Shown in pieces: positions 34,111-42,430 of a stretch of 64,000 bases of DNA (its first letter is position 1; each line of letters opens with the position of its first letter). This DNA is from CAXBMB01 sp052078155. GTDB taxonomy: Bacteria > Pseudomonadota > Alphaproteobacteria > Kiloniellales > DSM-21159. The notes under the pieces were generated by a model, which ran no database searches, was not told the origin of the DNA, and saw nothing but the letters and a program-made list of their open reading frames with translations. The stretch spans positions 1,178,001-1,242,000 of the forward strand of contig JBQJBP010000001.1 in assembly GCA_052078155.1 (NCBI GenBank), read 5' to 3'. Both the position numbers and the translations under genes were made by a program.

Positions 34111-34626
34111 CTATTCTGCTGCCGAAGAAGAGCCATTGGCAACACAAGCACCCTGCCCGCTTCGGCTGGGGCGCAGCGTTCCGTCTTCATAAGCACTCAG
34201 CCCCGAGATGCCAACCACGCGCTGCTCCACCACATCGGCCAGAGAAACCGCACTGAGAAAAAGGTAGATCTGGTTGCCCAGTTCCTCCCAGAGGTCATGG
34301 GTCATGCAGCGGGACTGATTGCCGCGACACCCCAGAGGCTGGCCGGGGGTGCAGCGGGTCGCGCGAATGTTCTCATCTACAGCCAGAATGATCTCGGCAA
34401 TGGTGGTATCTTCGGCAGAACGGGACAGCTGATAGCCGCCCCCCGGTCCGCGCAGGGAAGAAACCAGATTGGCCCGGCGAAGCTTGGCAAAGAGCTGTTC
34501 CAGGTAAGACAGGGAAATCTCCTGCCTCTCGGCAATCTCCGCCAGGGCCAGGGGCTTGCCCTTGCTGTAAGCGGCCAGATCAACCAGAGCCATAACAGCG
34601 TAACGGCCTTTGGTGCTCAGCTTCAC
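34111..34626 (-). CDS. iscR: Rrf2-family iron-sulfur regulator IscR
   Basis: A 171-residue regulator. The winged helix (residues 1-65) begins MKLSTKGRYAVMALVDLA. Three cysteines at 92, 100 and 107 (RCTPGQPLGC, SRCMTHDLW) with the nearby His form the 2Fe-2S site; the spacing is slightly longer than in Escherichia coli IscR. It starts with GTG, preceded by GAGGAT. IscR represses its own operon when clusters are plentiful, so this operon is probably feedback-controlled by Fe-S status. It lies between cysE and the desulfurases. Confidence 0.94.
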   Translation of the reverse strand: MKLSTKGRYAVMALVDLAAYSKGKPLALAEIAERQEISLSYLEQLFAKLRRANLVSSLRGPGGGYQLSRSAEDTTIAEIILAVDENIRATRCTPGQPLGCRGNQSRCMTHDLWEELGNQIYLFLSAVSLADVVEQRVVGISGLSAYEDGTLRPSRSGQGACVANGSSSAAE

Positions 34627-34665
34627 CTTGTCAAATCCTCAAACCGACGCGCGGGGCGCGTTTCC

Positions 34666-35433
34666 TCAGCATTTCCCGGGGGCGCTGTCACTGTCCCCGT
34701 CATCGTCCCCCTTGTCGGCCGTCAGCACGCCTTTGTTGTAGTCTTTCGAACTCTGCTGGCCTTCCAGATCGTTGACCCGGGCACGCAGGGACTGGACTTC
34801 ATTCAACAGGCCTTCCAGGGTTCGGGCAAAGGGATCTACGCCTTCGCCGGTGGGCGTCCCATAGGCCACAAAGGAAGTCGGCTCTTCCTTTTTCACCCGG
34901 GCTTTGTTGAGAGCCCGTGCTGCCACCCCAACCATGGTGGTGCCGGGGGCCACATTTTTGGTCACGACGGCATTGGCCCCGACCCGGGCATTTTTACCGA
35001 CCGTGATGGGCCCCAGGATCTGCGCACCCGATCCGATGATCACGCCGTCTTCCAACGTCGGGTGCCGTTTGACACAGCGCTGACTGTCGCTGTCTTCACT
35101 GGGGGAGGTCCCGCCCAGGGTCACGTCATGATAGAGCGTCACCTCATCACCAATGATCGCCGTTTCCCCAATCACAACACCCATGCCATGATCGATAAAG
35201 AAGGCTTTGCCAATGGTTGCGCCCGGATGGATCTCAATGCCGGTCAGCCAGCGCCCGATGGCGGACAGAAATCGCCCTGCCCAGAAAAAACGCCGTCGCC
35301 AAAGCGCGTTTGACATGCGATAGACCATGACCGCCTGGAAGCCGGGATAACAGGTTGCCACCTCAAAACGGGAGCGCGCAGCAGGGTCTCTGGCGATGGC
35401 GGCGTCGATTTCGGCACGGAATGTCTTGAACAT
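34666..35433 (-). CDS. cysE: Serine O-acetyltransferase
   Basis: A 255-residue acetyltransferase that makes O-acetylserine for cysteine synthesis. The left-handed helix region is seen in GIEIHPGATIGKAFFIDHGMG, VIGETAIIGDEVTLYHDVTLGGT and VGANAVVTKNVAPGTTMVG, with the catalytic His in FIDHG. The C-terminal 40 residues are acidic and unlike the usual CysE tail. The ATG at 35433 matches the family start; a GTG at 35466 would add 11 residues. As first gene of the operon it feeds cysteine to the two desulfurases downstream. Confidence 0.94.
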   Translation of the reverse strand: MFKTFRAEIDAAIARDPAARSRFEVATCYPGFQAVMVYRMSNALWRRRFFWAGRFLSAIGRWLTGIEIHPGATIGKAFFIDHGMGVVIGETAIIGDEVTLYHDVTLGGTSPSEDSDSQRCVKRHPTLEDGVIIGSGAQILGPITVGKNARVGANAVVTKNVAPGTTMVGVAARALNKARVKKEEPTSFVAYGTPTGEGVDPFARTLEGLLNEVQSLRARVNDLEGQQSSKDYNKGVLTADKGDDDGDSDSAPGKC

Positions 35434-35666
35434 AGCTAGGTCCGTCAGATAATTTCCCGCGGTCACAGCGACCGGGACAAGTTGTCTTCACGGTGGACTG
35501 ATGAGCGAGCGCGTAGATAAACCCGCTTTTCTTATCCGAGTCCAGAGGTCAACTTTGTCTCATATGGGTATGAAATTCAAAGGATCTATCCTTCAGACGG
35601 AACAGGTCTTATGTTTGCGGTCTTGTTTTTGAGGCTGCATCACAACTACAGGGGTACTGCAAGAAG

Positions 35667-36386
35667 ATGCCTGACGTTATCATCAATGGCCCAGAGGGAC
35701 GCCTCGAAGGCCGCTACACCCATGGCACAGACCCCAATGCACCCATTGCATTGATCCTGCATCCCCACCCGCAGCACGGCGGGACAATGAACAACAAGGT
35801 GGTCTACACCCTCTACCACAACTACGTGCGTCGGGGCTTTTCCGTCCTTCGCTTCAATTTCCGGGGTGTTGGCCGCAGCCAGGGCACGCATGATCGGGGG
35901 GAAGGCGAACTGTCTGATGCAGCAGCCGCCCTGGACTGGCTGCAAAGCTACAACCCCAACGCATCGACCTGCTGGATCGCCGGCTTTTCCTTCGGCGCCT
36001 GGATTGGCATGCAGCTGCTGATGCGCCGCCCGGAGATCACCGGCTTTGTGTCCGTATCTCCGCCTGCCAACATGTTCGACTTCTCCTTCCTGGCTCCCTG
36101 CCCCTCTTCCGGTCTGGTGATTCAGGGCAAAGCAGACGAACTGGTGCCGGAAGCCTCCGTCGAGAAACTGGTCGACAAGCTGCAGCACCAGCGCGACATC
36201 TCCATTGATTACCGCGTCGTGGAAGGCTGCAACCACTTCTACAAAGGCTATCTGGAAACGCTGGATGAGCTGGTCGACGACTACATGGAAAAAGCCCTGA
36301 AGGAAGCAGCCGAAGCCAAGATGGCCCTGCCCCCTGAAGAGGATGATGACGAAGACCTCACCACCGAAGAGGACGAAGACATCTAA
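35667..36386 (+). CDS. Alpha/beta hydrolase (COG2945 type)
   Basis: A 239-residue hydrolase with the nucleophile elbow GFSFGAW (Ser108), an oxyanion segment LHPHPQHGGTMNNKVVYTL at 31-49 and a likely catalytic His in GCNHFYKG near 190. The last 20 residues are almost all Asp and Glu. Homologues are often found beside isc or suf genes in alphaproteobacteria, as here, divergent from cysE. The substrate is unknown. A terminator follows. Confidence 0.87.
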   Translation: MPDVIINGPEGRLEGRYTHGTDPNAPIALILHPHPQHGGTMNNKVVYTLYHNYVRRGFSVLRFNFRGVGRSQGTHDRGEGELSDAAAALDWLQSYNPNASTCWIAGFSFGAWIGMQLLMRRPEITGFVSVSPPANMFDFSFLAPCPSSGLVIQGKADELVPEASVEKLVDKLQHQRDISIDYRVVEGCNHFYKGYLETLDELVDDYMEKALKEAAEAKMALPPEEDDDEDLTTEEDEDI

Positions 36387-36471
36387 GAAAAGCTGAGGCA
36401 CCGAGCCTCCCCGCTTTCTTGGAGAGAGCGCACTTCGTGTGGGTTTGCTCCGGGAAAGCGGGTTTCCAGAG

Positions 36472-36510
36472 AAAAGTCGCTTCGGCGTTGCCACTGAAGC
36501 GGCTTTTCTT
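36472..36510 (+). terminator. Rho-independent terminator after the alpha/beta hydrolase gene
   Basis: AAAAGTCGCTTC at 36472-36483 pairs with GAAGCGGCTTTT at 36496-36507 (one G-T pair) and is followed by more T. It can act in both directions between this gene and the convergent TSUP gene. Confidence 0.8.
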
Positions 36511-36580
36511 ATGCCTGCCTCACAGAGGTGGACAGTCCGGGTGGCCAATTCTGTTGACGAAAACCGCACAACTGCAGTGA

Positions 36581-37342
36581 TCAGCCAAGCAGATCCCACA
36601 GCGGCAGGGACAACAAAGCTGCCCCCGCGCAGATGCCCAGCGCCACCCGCCGATAAAGCTCTTCATTGGTTTTGCCGAAAGAATGGGCCCCAGCCCAAAG
36701 GCTCAGGCCATAGAGTGGCCCCAGAACCAGCGCCAGGGAAAAGGCCTCTGCAGTAAAGAGATCACGCCAGTAGTAGGCCCCGCCCGACGTCAGGGTCGAC
36801 AAGCCCAGAAACACCACCATGTTGGCCCGCACCACCGTGCTGGCCACCGGTCCGCCCAGCATGAAGAGAATGACCGGAGGGCCTGACAGGCCCGCCAGCC
36901 CGCCCATGGCCCCCGCCATTCCGCCAACCCCGAATGTCATGGGCGAGGAAGGCGCCTTTTGATAGCGCCAGCCGGTCATCAGTACCGCCACCAGCACCAG
37001 GATGATGGTCGCCAGTATCCAGCGCAGCAGCACCGCATCAATGGTCGCCAGAAAGTAGGTACCAAAGGGCACTGCAAGCGCCGCCCCGGCCCAGAGCAAG
37101 AGAACAGAGCGCCAGGCACAGTGGGGCAAAGCCCGCCAGAAGAGCGGCAGGCTCATCAGAAGATCGGCCAAAAAGAGGGTGATCACCGCCACCCTGGGAT
37201 CCACGACCATCGAGGCCAGTGGCAGGAAGATCATGGCGGCGCCAAACCCGGAAAACCCCCGCACAACGCCTGCCAAAGCCGCACTGACGGTCAAAATCAA
37301 AAGTTCTTCCAGACTGAACGAAGGCAGGACAAAGAAGGACAT
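36581..37342 (-). CDS. TSUP (TauE/SafE) family membrane transporter
   Basis: A 253-residue inner-membrane protein with seven to eight hydrophobic helices. The repeated family motifs are GVVRGFSGFGAAMIFLPL in the N-terminal half and GAMGGLAGLSGPPVILFML in the C-terminal half. TSUP proteins export or import sulfur-containing anions or organic acids such as sulfite or sulfoacetate. It is divergent from a LysR gene that may control it. The substrate is not known. Confidence 0.9.
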   Translation of the reverse strand: MSFFVLPSFSLEELLILTVSAALAGVVRGFSGFGAAMIFLPLASMVVDPRVAVITLFLADLLMSLPLFWRALPHCAWRSVLLLWAGAALAVPFGTYFLATIDAVLLRWILATIILVLVAVLMTGWRYQKAPSSPMTFGVGGMAGAMGGLAGLSGPPVILFMLGGPVASTVVRANMVVFLGLSTLTSGGAYYWRDLFTAEAFSLALVLGPLYGLSLWAGAHSFGKTNEELYRRVALGICAGAALLSLPLWDLLG

Positions 37343-37683
37343 TGCCGCAGAATTCCTTGTTTGTTTTTTGAAAAGGCCCCGCCAACCTGTTTTGAGGCCA
37401 ATAAGCAGGGTTCAGAGGACTTGCCGGGCGAGCAAACCACCCTTGAAGGCAGGGTCGGCCAAAACCACGAAAACTCCTTGCCCTCTGTTTAACCTGTGCA
37501 AATTCGCCGATAAAGAAGTTAAACTGCAGACACGAACTGCAAAAACGCAGCATACGTACCTGACCACGCTTTCCTGCAGGACACCCTGGTTTGCCAGTTC
37601 CCTTCCGGTGAAGAGCTGGCCTTAGAAGCACCCGACCAAAGAGGAGCCTCCCCCGGTCAACTACCTGAAAAAGATGCACTCAT
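37343..37683. other. Divergent region between the TSUP and LysR genes
   Basis: 341 bp with no supportable gene. A direct repeat AACTGCA occurs at 37522-37528 and 37535-37541 (13-bp period). This could be part of a LysR binding site, but the evidence is thin. Confidence 0.35.
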
Positions 37684-38538
37684 ATGGAAGTAAACTGGAA
37701 CGATTTGAGGTTGTTTCTCGCCATGGCACGAGCCGGGCGTTTGTCCCTGGCCGCAAAGAGGCTGGCGGTTGACGCCACCACCGTGTCCCGGCGTCTGCGC
37801 CGACTGGAAGAGGCTTTGAACGCCCGGCTGTTTCAGCGGTTGGACGGTCAGTGGATCCTGACCGAAGCCGGGGAAACCTGCCTGCGGCATGCCGAGAAAG
37901 TGGAAAGTGCCACGCTGTCTTTGCAGGAAGCCGTTCAGCAAAGCGAGCAACGCCCTGCCGGCCGGGTCTGCATCACCGCTGTCCCGACCCTGATCAACAA
38001 TCTGCTGATGCATCACGTCAAACCGCTGACGGCCGCCTATCCTGATCTGCAGATCGACCTCAAAGCCGCCAGTCATAATCTGGAGCCGGATCGGGGCGAA
38101 GCAGACCTTGCCTTACGCTTCAGCAGACGGGCTGCGCCCAATCTTCTCTGCCGGAAGATCTGCCAGCTGTCTTACTCACTCTATTGCCTGAAAGGCTTGG
38201 AAGATACCGACCTGCCCTGGGTCAGCTACGACGCTCTGTATCCAGACCTGCCCCAGGCCGAGTGGATAGAACGCCACCGCGACAGCCGGGAGCCTTTGCA
38301 GATAAGGGTCGATGATGCAGAAGGTTTGCGCCAGGCAACCCTGGCAGGACTGGGGAAAACCCTGCTGCCGGACTACCTGGTTCGGCAGGACCCAAGATTT
38401 CACTGTCTAAGCACGCAACCGGAACTGCAGCGGGATCTCTGGCTGCTGCTGCCACGGGAACACAGGCATCTTGCCCGTATTGAAGTGACGGTCACCTGGC
38501 TGGAAAAGGTGCTGAAACGACAGGAAACAGCAGGTTAG
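37684..38538 (+). CDS. LysR-family transcriptional regulator
   Basis: A 284-residue LysR protein with the N-terminal helix-turn-helix (LRLFLAMARAGRLSLAAKRL and TTVSRRLRRLEEALNARLFQR, residues about 6-50) and a sensor domain starting near residue 90. Its N-terminus (VNWNDLRLFLAMARAG) is that of the VttR/YfeR-like regulators that often control a neighbouring exporter. It is divergent from the TSUP transporter, its probable target. Not closely related to the LysR gene at 19308. Confidence 0.92.
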   Translation: MEVNWNDLRLFLAMARAGRLSLAAKRLAVDATTVSRRLRRLEEALNARLFQRLDGQWILTEAGETCLRHAEKVESATLSLQEAVQQSEQRPAGRVCITAVPTLINNLLMHHVKPLTAAYPDLQIDLKAASHNLEPDRGEADLALRFSRRAAPNLLCRKICQLSYSLYCLKGLEDTDLPWVSYDALYPDLPQAEWIERHRDSREPLQIRVDDAEGLRQATLAGLGKTLLPDYLVRQDPRFHCLSTQPELQRDLWLLLPREHRHLARIEVTVTWLEKVLKRQETAG

Positions 38539-38605
38539 CTGGAAACTATGTGAAGGCACCCAGCGCTGACACGACTCCCCCAAAATCGGATGACTTCGAT
38601 AGGGA

Positions 38606-39709
38606 TCAGGCCGCTTCCGGGTGATGCAGGGCTCCTCCGGTCTGGGGAGCCGGAACGGACGTGGTGCCCGGCACGGAAAGAGGCAATCCAGCCAGCGACC
38701 GCAGCGCCAGATACGCAAAGGCCTCAGCCTCAATGGCATCTCCGTTCCAGCCCACCTGTTCCACCGCCGAGACGGGCGCATCCAGACGAGAGGCCAGTTC
38801 CTGCATCAGGGCCGGATTGTGCCGGCCGCCCCCCGTGACCAGCCAGCGTTTAACCGGTGCCGGAAAATCGTTCTGAGCCAGAGCCACGGCAGCGGCACTG
38901 AACGCCGTCAAAGTGGCGGCACCGTCGCAGGTGGTAAGGCTCTGCACCGGCTGGGGATCAAACGCATCCCGATCCAGGGATTTTGGGGGCTGTCGCAGGA
39001 AGTATCGGGAGCTGAGCAACTGGGCCAGTACCTCATCTTCCACCGCCCCCGCAAAGGCCAGGCGGCCGTCCAGATCGCAGGGGATGCCCGCGCGAGCCTT
39101 GACCCAGTCATCCAACAAGGCATTGCCCGGTCCCGTGTCAAAAGCCAGCAAGGCGGGCGTCTGACCGATGCAGCCATCCGGGCTTGGTCCGTCAGACCCG
39201 ATCCAGGTGACATTGCCGACACCACCCAGATTGAGAACCGCCAGCGGCCCCTCCAGGTTTTGGGCCAAAGCGGCGTGATAGAGCGGCGCCAGCGGGGCGC
39301 CTTCCCCGCCTGCAGCCACATCGGCACTGCGAAAATCGTTGACCACATCGATGGCGGTCAGCTGGGCCAGCAGCTTACCATCCCCGATCTGCCAGGTTCT
39401 CTGAGCTTCCGGTTCATGCAGAATGGTCTGACCGTGAAATCCGATGACCGTCACGTCCCGGGCCTCGACGCCTGTTTCCCTCAGCAGGGTCTGGCAAATC
39501 TGGGCATGACGGCGGGTCAGATCCTCCTCCACTGCAGCAATGGGCCCTTTACCACCGAACGTGCTGCGCAGGGCCTCTCTGAAGGTCTGATCATAGGGCT
39601 GGCTGACGAAACCCCGAGAGATCAGGGCTCCGGATTCATCCTGCTCGAGCAAGGCGGCATCCATGCCGTCCAGAGACGTACCGCTCATCAAGCCAATCGC
39701 CAGCGCCAT
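38606..39709 (-). CDS. anmK: Anhydro-N-acetylmuramic acid kinase
   Basis: A 367-residue kinase of cell-wall recycling that turns 1,6-anhydro-MurNAc into MurNAc-6-phosphate. It has the N-terminal GLMSGTSLDGMDAALL (residues 6-21), VIGFHGQTILHEP near 90, LNLGGVGNVTWIG near 155 and LVTGGGRHNPALMQEL near 300. The length is typical. It is divergent from tyrS, an arrangement that is widespread in alphaproteobacteria. Confidence 0.95.
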   Translation of the reverse strand: MALAIGLMSGTSLDGMDAALLEQDESGALISRGFVSQPYDQTFREALRSTFGGKGPIAAVEEDLTRRHAQICQTLLRETGVEARDVTVIGFHGQTILHEPEAQRTWQIGDGKLLAQLTAIDVVNDFRSADVAAGGEGAPLAPLYHAALAQNLEGPLAVLNLGGVGNVTWIGSDGPSPDGCIGQTPALLAFDTGPGNALLDDWVKARAGIPCDLDGRLAFAGAVEDEVLAQLLSSRYFLRQPPKSLDRDAFDPQPVQSLTTCDGAATLTAFSAAAVALAQNDFPAPVKRWLVTGGGRHNPALMQELASRLDAPVSAVEQVGWNGDAIEAEAFAYLALRSLAGLPLSVPGTTSVPAPQTGGALHHPEAA

Positions 39710-39981
39710 TGCCGCTTCCTTTCGTCACCCAGGCCAGGAGAAAGACTATCACTCTTTTCCAGTCTATCCAGTCTTTTGCCAAGCTGCCCGGCCAGACAGC
39801 TCAATCGACCTTGCCGAAACAGATCCTTGGCAACAGGCTCAGGTAAGGGGGCAAGAGACGGACAATAGACTCACCTCCCTGCCCCTCCACGTTGTTCCGG
39901 CAGTGGCTTTATGTTAGTCACAGCCGCCGCCTGTGCGGCCTTTTCAAGAATTGAACCAATTCCAGTCCAAGAGACAGACCC

Positions 39982-41244
39982 ATGAGCTCACCCAAATCGG
40001 ATTTCCTGCGCGTCATGCAAGAGCGCGGCTTCATCAACCAGTGTACCGACCTGGAAGGTCTGGATGCGCTTGCGATGGAAGGACCGGTGACGGCTTATGT
40101 GGGCTATGACGCCACCGCTGATTCGCTGCATGTGGGCTCTCTGGTCTCCATCATGATGCTGCGCTGGATGCAGAAAACCGGGCATCGCCCGCTGGTCCTG
40201 ATGGGCGGTGGCACCACCAAGATCGGTGATCCTTCCGGCAAAGACGAATCACGCAAGATGCTGAATGACGAAGGCATCAGCGAGAACATCAAAGGCATCC
40301 GGAAGATTTTCGAGCAGTTCATCGAGTTCGGCGACGACCCAAAAGATCTCTCCAAAGCCCTGATGGTCAACAACGCCGACTGGCTGGACGAGCTGTCCTA
40401 CATCCCTCTGCTGCGGGAGATTGGCCCCCACTTTACCATCAACCGCATGCTGACCTTTGATTCCGTCAAGCTGCGGCTGGAGCGGGAGCAACCCCTGACG
40501 TTCCTGGAATTCAACTACATGATTCTCCAGGCTTACGACTTCATGGAGCTGTCAAAGCGCTATGGCTGTCGTTTGCAGATGGGTGGCTCTGACCAGTGGG
40601 GCAACATCATCAACGGCATCGAACTGACCCGCCGCAAAGGCGCAGGCGAAGTCTTCGGCCTGACCACCAATCTGATCACCACGGCCAGCGGCCAGAAGAT
40701 GGGTAAATCTGCCAACGGTGCCGTCTGGCTGAATGAAGAGCGCCTCAGTGCCTATGACTACTACCAGTTCTGGCGGAACACGGAAGATGCCGATGTAGGG
40801 CGTTTCCTTAAGCTATTCACAGAACTGCCGCTGGATGAAATTGCCAAGCTTGAAGCCCTTCAGGGTCAGGAAATCAATGAAGCCAAGAAGGTTCTGGCCT
40901 TTGAAACCACCCGGCTGTGCCGGGGTCTGGCGGCTGCCGAACAGGCGGAAGCCACGGCCCGGAAAACCTTCGAGGAAGGCACACTGGCAACAGATCTGCC
41001 CACCATTGAAGTGGCTGAAGAGCGCTTGAAAGAAGGGGTTCCCGCCTTTGTTCTGATGAACGAAGCAGGACTTTGCGCCTCAAACGGCGAGGCCCGTCGT
41101 CTGATCAAGGGCGGCGGTGCCCGGATCAACGATGAAAAGATCGCCGATGACAGCCGCAACGTCAGCACAGCCGACCTGACCGAAGACGGCCTGATCAAGC
41201 TGTCTGCGGGCAAGAAAAAGCACGCCCTGATCCGCTTGGCCTGA
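39982..41244 (+). CDS. tyrS: Tyrosyl-tRNA synthetase
   Basis: A 420-residue class I synthetase. The HIGH-like motif is HVGS (residues 49-52, in DSLHVGSLVSIMML), the tyrosine site is seen in YDFMELSKRYGCRLQMGGSDQWGNI, and the KMSKS loop is KMGKS. An S4 RNA-binding domain ends the protein (LCASNGEARRLIKGGGARIND). The length and order are normal for the TyrRS short type. Essential housekeeping gene. Confidence 0.97.
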   Translation: MSSPKSDFLRVMQERGFINQCTDLEGLDALAMEGPVTAYVGYDATADSLHVGSLVSIMMLRWMQKTGHRPLVLMGGGTTKIGDPSGKDESRKMLNDEGISENIKGIRKIFEQFIEFGDDPKDLSKALMVNNADWLDELSYIPLLREIGPHFTINRMLTFDSVKLRLEREQPLTFLEFNYMILQAYDFMELSKRYGCRLQMGGSDQWGNIINGIELTRRKGAGEVFGLTTNLITTASGQKMGKSANGAVWLNEERLSAYDYYQFWRNTEDADVGRFLKLFTELPLDEIAKLEALQGQEINEAKKVLAFETTRLCRGLAAAEQAEATARKTFEEGTLATDLPTIEVAEERLKEGVPAFVLMNEAGLCASNGEARRLIKGGGARINDEKIADDSRNVSTADLTEDGLIKLSAGKKKHALIRLA

Positions 41245-41274
41245 TCCACCAGTCTGACAGGCTCGGCAAGCTGG

Positions 41275-41320
41275 TTGTGAGCTGTCGGGCGGGACATGGT
41301 CCGTTCACCCCAGCTCACAA
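41275..41320. repeat. 10-bp inverted repeat after tyrS
   Basis: TTGTGAGCTG (41275-41284) and CAGCTCACAA (41311-41320) are perfect inverted arms 26 bp apart. There is no T-run, so this is not a standard intrinsic terminator; it may help end the tyrS transcript. Confidence 0.5.
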
Positions 41321-41388
41321 TTCAGGCCCGCAGACATTCTCAGGCGGAGACTTGGCCTTGGGATCAAACCGGCTTGAGCAGACGCCCA

Positions 41389-41477
41389 AGAGTGCAATCG
41401 ACGGAAGCATAAGCGCCTTGCGCTCCGCTTCTGTCGTGAAGCACCCTCTAACAGGTTGAAAAGAGTTTTATCGCTTT
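41389..41477 (+). repeat. Dispersed intergenic element, diverged partial copy
   Basis: Recognised by AGAGTGCAATCG at the left, AAGCGCCTTGCGCT in the hairpin core and CCTCTAACAGGTTGAAAAGAG after it. The outer hairpin stem has a new sequence (GACGGAAGC against GCTTCTGTC) that still pairs. The right module is lost. Confidence 0.65.
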
Positions 41478-41495
41478 ACCGGGGCCCCGGCAGCG

Positions 41496-42227
41496 TCAGA
41501 GATGACTGATGACAATCATCCGGTTGTTGAACTGAAACAGGCCCGGACGCTGCATATCGAAGTACCAGGTCCTGAGCGTGGATTTGTACTGTTCAAAGAA
41601 AGTAAAATAACGCTCACAGTCCTTCGCCGACACGTCCTCAATGATGTAAAAACCGTCTTCAGCCAGAAGGTCAATCATGTTCGCGAAGAAGCAACTGCCA
41701 GCCTTAAAAACATGCCAGCCGTCATCGATGATGACGTCAATACTGCCTGCTTTGATGCCTGCCGTTTCAATGAAAGCCCTGATGCTGTCTGGATCTGTCT
41801 GGTCACAGTGATAGGTTTCGATGCGGTCTTCCTGAAACAGAATATCCTTGTCGATATCCAGACCAATGATCCGGGCCGCAGGGAAATACTCCTGCCACAT
41901 CCTGAGGCTGGCCCCGGGTTTTCCATCAACCCCCATGCTGGATGTCAGGTCCGGGTTGTTGGTGCCCACACCGCATTCAATGACAGATTTGACGTAACGC
42001 CGGCTCAGTTGAAAGAGCAGCTGATAGACATCCGTATAGGTGTGGCTCAACCAGGAATAGGGGTGCCCCTCAGAGCTGGTCTCCCCTTTGTCGGTCCCGT
42101 AGGTGTCGCATAGTTTGTTGAGGTAACTCGCAGGCGTATGCTCATGTTCAACCCGCATCGAATAGTGATGCTCCGCATCCCGGGGGGTCAGCAGGCCAGC
42201 ATTTTCCGGTTTTTCTTCTTCGCTCAT
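41496..42227 (-). CDS. Class I SAM-dependent methyltransferase, sugar O-methyltransferase type
   Basis: A 243-residue methyltransferase. The SAM-binding strand and loop are VIECGVGTNNPD (residues 82-93), followed by LRMWQEYFPAARIIGLDIDKDILFQ and IDVIIDDGWH. These features match the group with macrolide-sugar and polysaccharide O-methyltransferases, which carry the start LNKLCDTYGTDKG. The ATG at 42227 is used because a purine-rich GGAAAAAAGAAAA precedes it; an ATG at 42263 would add 12 residues. Its neighbours give no pathway; a surface-polysaccharide role is possible. Confidence 0.83.
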   Translation of the reverse strand: MSEEEKPENAGLLTPRDAEHHYSMRVEHEHTPASYLNKLCDTYGTDKGETSSEGHPYSWLSHTYTDVYQLLFQLSRRYVKSVIECGVGTNNPDLTSSMGVDGKPGASLRMWQEYFPAARIIGLDIDKDILFQEDRIETYHCDQTDPDSIRAFIETAGIKAGSIDVIIDDGWHVFKAGSCFFANMIDLLAEDGFYIIEDVSAKDCERYFTFFEQYKSTLRTWYFDMQRPGLFQFNNRMIVISHL

Positions 42228-42343
42228 GCGTGTTTTCTTTTTTCCCCCGAACGGAACCATCATGGGCTGAAGGACTGTCAGAAGCCCCTGTCCCGCTTAC
42301 TTATCTATCAGTTACCTAAAACAGTCTGCAAAGGTCACACAAC

Positions 42344-42430
42344 CTCGAATGCTCCAAGACATTGAAAAGAGGCAAATTCACGCTTCAAGTGTTATCACAG
42401 AGTGATTCCACTCAATCCGATTTGACTCTA
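42344..42430 (+). repeat. Dispersed intergenic element, copy with the right end inside a stop codon
   Basis: The middle and right modules are well kept (GACATTGAAAAGAGGCAAATTCACGCTTCAAGTGTTATCAC, in part, to CCGATTTGACTCTA). The left hairpin module is hard to recognise. The last bases, CTCTA at 42426-42430, supply the TAG stop of the minus-strand AsmA-like gene. Confidence 0.8.
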
